From Bacteroidales bacterium (lineage in GTDB: Bacteria; Bacteroidota; Bacteroidia; Bacteroidales; VadinHA17), in contig JAUYBT010000186.1 of the NCBI GenBank assembly GCA_030692905.1, positions 1 through 26,803 of the forward strand: DNA of 26,803 bases. Direction: 5' to 3'. Shown here piece after piece: positions 25,919-26,803 of the stretch (the first letter of the stretch is position 1; each line of letters opens with the position of its first letter). The position numbers and the translations under genes were made by a program. Under the pieces are notes generated by a model that saw nothing but the letters and a program-made list of their open reading frames with translations, did not search any database and was not told the DNA's origin.

Positions 25919-26275
25919 CTATTCAATTACTTCAGCCTTATCAAATCTCTGCGACTGAAAATGAACCCGGCCGCTCCTCACTCTACTTGCACCTTTACTA
26001 CCGAAGAATCCCCAGCCGCCACTGCCTAACAGGAATCCCAGGGCATATAATCCACCATTATTATTCTGTGCATACATTGTAATCTTATCATTAAAAAGCA
26101 TGCCGATAAAATCGAAGGGGGCAATGAATCCATGCCACAGACCTCCGAAAAAGCCATAAGTATGACCGGTCAGACATAGTTTAACTGATTCATTATTTGC
26201 ACATCCTGAAAGAATAATTATTGAGAGAAGAATTATTACGAACAGGGATTTCTTCTGTGAGAGAATAGTTTTCAT
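25919..26275 (-). CDS. Small conserved lipoprotein of unknown function
   Basis: A 118-residue protein with a signal peptide and lipobox IILSGC (Cys25). The core, GHTYGFFGGLWHGFIAPFDFIGMLF followed by MYAQNNNGGLYALGFLLGSGGWGFFGSKGASR, is Gly- and aromatic-rich and resembles a small conserved lipoprotein family seen in diverse bacteria; no function is known. The last 20 or so residues (RVRSGRVHFQSQRFDKAEVIE) are basic and charged, unlike the core, and end 16 bases before the GC-rich repeat; they may be an extension gained after loss of an earlier stop. Downstream genes are in a different transcription unit (trp). Confidence 0.7.
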   Translation of the reverse strand: MKTILSQKKSLFVIILLSIIILSGCANNESVKLCLTGHTYGFFGGLWHGFIAPFDFIGMLFNDKITMYAQNNNGGLYALGFLLGSGGWGFFGSKGASRVRSGRVHFQSQRFDKAEVIE

Positions 26276-26311
26276 TATTTAAGGTGTTGATTAATTATTG
26301 AATAAATTGTT

Positions 26312-26803
26312 TTAAAAAAGTGAAAGGTCAAATGTATTACCTGAATGCTTTTTTTCGTGGTCAATCAACCATCTTTTTCTTTTAAGGCCACCGCCATAAC
26401 CGGTCAGACGACCATCTGAACCGATCACCCTGTGACAAGGGATTATTATGGAAATACGATTCATTCCGTTTGCATTTGCAACGGCACGGATTGAATCAGG
26501 TTTGCCGAGAGCAACCGATTGTTCCTGATAGGAACGCGTAGTGCCATATGGGATATTCATAAGTTCCTTCCATACAGCCTGTTGGAATGTTGTGCCGGGG
26601 ATAACAAGTGGTACCGAGAATTCTTTCCTTAAGCCTTCAAAATATTCTTTTAACTGTTCCCTGAGAGTTTTAAAGTGTTTGTTTTCTCCCTCCTGAATTG
26701 TTGTTTTAAAATGTTTTGCAAGGTCTTTATATTCAGTGTTCAGCATTCTTCTGTCACTGAATTCAAGAAGACAAACACCTTCATCAGTTGCCCCGGCAAT
26801 CAT
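26312..26803 (-). CDS. Methylated-DNA--protein-cysteine methyltransferase, C-terminal part (Ada-like, cut by right edge)
   Basis: 163 residues are visible, and the Met at the edge is probably internal: MIAGATDEGVCLLEFSDRRML is typical of the middle of bifunctional Ada-type proteins that carry an AraC-like regulator domain before the repair domain. The suicide acceptor is Cys123 (visible numbering) in IPCHRVIGSDG; FQQAVWKELMNIPYGTTRSYQE is the DNA-binding helix-turn-helix and ANANGMNRI the Asn hinge. It removes methyl groups from O6-methylguanine onto this Cys. The start lies beyond the window, so a single-domain Ogt cannot be excluded. Confidence 0.9.
   Translation of the reverse strand: MIAGATDEGVCLLEFSDRRMLNTEYKDLAKHFKTTIQEGENKHFKTLREQLKEYFEGLRKEFSVPLVIPGTTFQQAVWKELMNIPYGTTRSYQEQSVALGKPDSIRAVANANGMNRISIIIPCHRVIGSDGRLTGYGGGLKRKRWLIDHEKKHSGNTFDLSLF

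Noticed and set aside
25764..25958. A 64-codon forward open frame rich in Pro over the GC repeat
   Set aside because: Its Pro-rich composition comes from the C-rich repeat DNA; no start context or homology is visible.

Overview
The window looks like a chromosomal segment of a Bacteroidetes bacterium, probably of the Bacteroidales/Marinilabiliales type. The signs are a SusC/SusD pair with its partner lipoprotein, lipobox-bearing outer-membrane lipoproteins, a TonB-box motif DEIVVVGYG, AT-rich intergenic DNA, and two promoter-like sites that match the Bacteroidetes -7 consensus TAnnTTTG exactly. I see no tRNA, rRNA, CRISPR array, integrase or complete insertion sequence. The genus is not identifiable from what is here.

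Region 1 (1-12502) is mostly polysaccharide utilisation. After the start of a leftward GNAT-like gene cut by the left edge comes a leftward operon susC-susD-DUF3823 (6329 to 447) closed by a strong intrinsic terminator. SusC is interrupted by a single in-frame TAG, with the reading frame otherwise open to the natural end. Upstream is a leftward 'glutaminase family' secreted protein (DUF4964/5127/4965/1793 type) with a jelly-roll-like insert. Divergent from it is a rightward pair: a GH51 alpha-L-arabinofuranosidase and a GH43 arabinanase/arabinosidase. Together they suggest uptake and debranching of an arabinose-rich glycan. A short imperfect palindrome is shared by the susC upstream region and the GH51 promoter region, which suggests common control.

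Region 2 (12578-18879) is housekeeping and accessory: a DedA membrane protein (rightward), then a leftward set of ABC-2 exporter ATPase and permease, a cupin and an M61 PDZ peptidase; then a small gene remnant ending in a terminator, a SAM methyltransferase, and an alpha/beta-hydrolase gene reduced by two internal deletions.

Region 3 (19119-25787) is a complete leftward tryptophan operon, trpE-G-D-C-F-B-A, with tight spacing and 4-bp overlaps. In front of trpE I find a 19-residue leader peptide with three consecutive Trp codons plus a fourth, followed by a terminator hairpin: a classical ribosome-mediated attenuator.

Region 4 (25844-26803) holds a GC-rich hairpin/direct-repeat element, a small lipoprotein, and the C-terminal part of an Ada-type O6-methylguanine-DNA methyltransferase cut by the right edge.

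I do not see a clearly new multi-gene system. The observations most worth checking are the trp leader, the amber-interrupted SusC, the doubly deleted esterase, a 36-bp dispersed repeat found at the GNAT gene start and again beside the esterase remnant, the shared palindrome, and a Gly/Pro/Gln-rich insertion in the GH51 catalytic domain.
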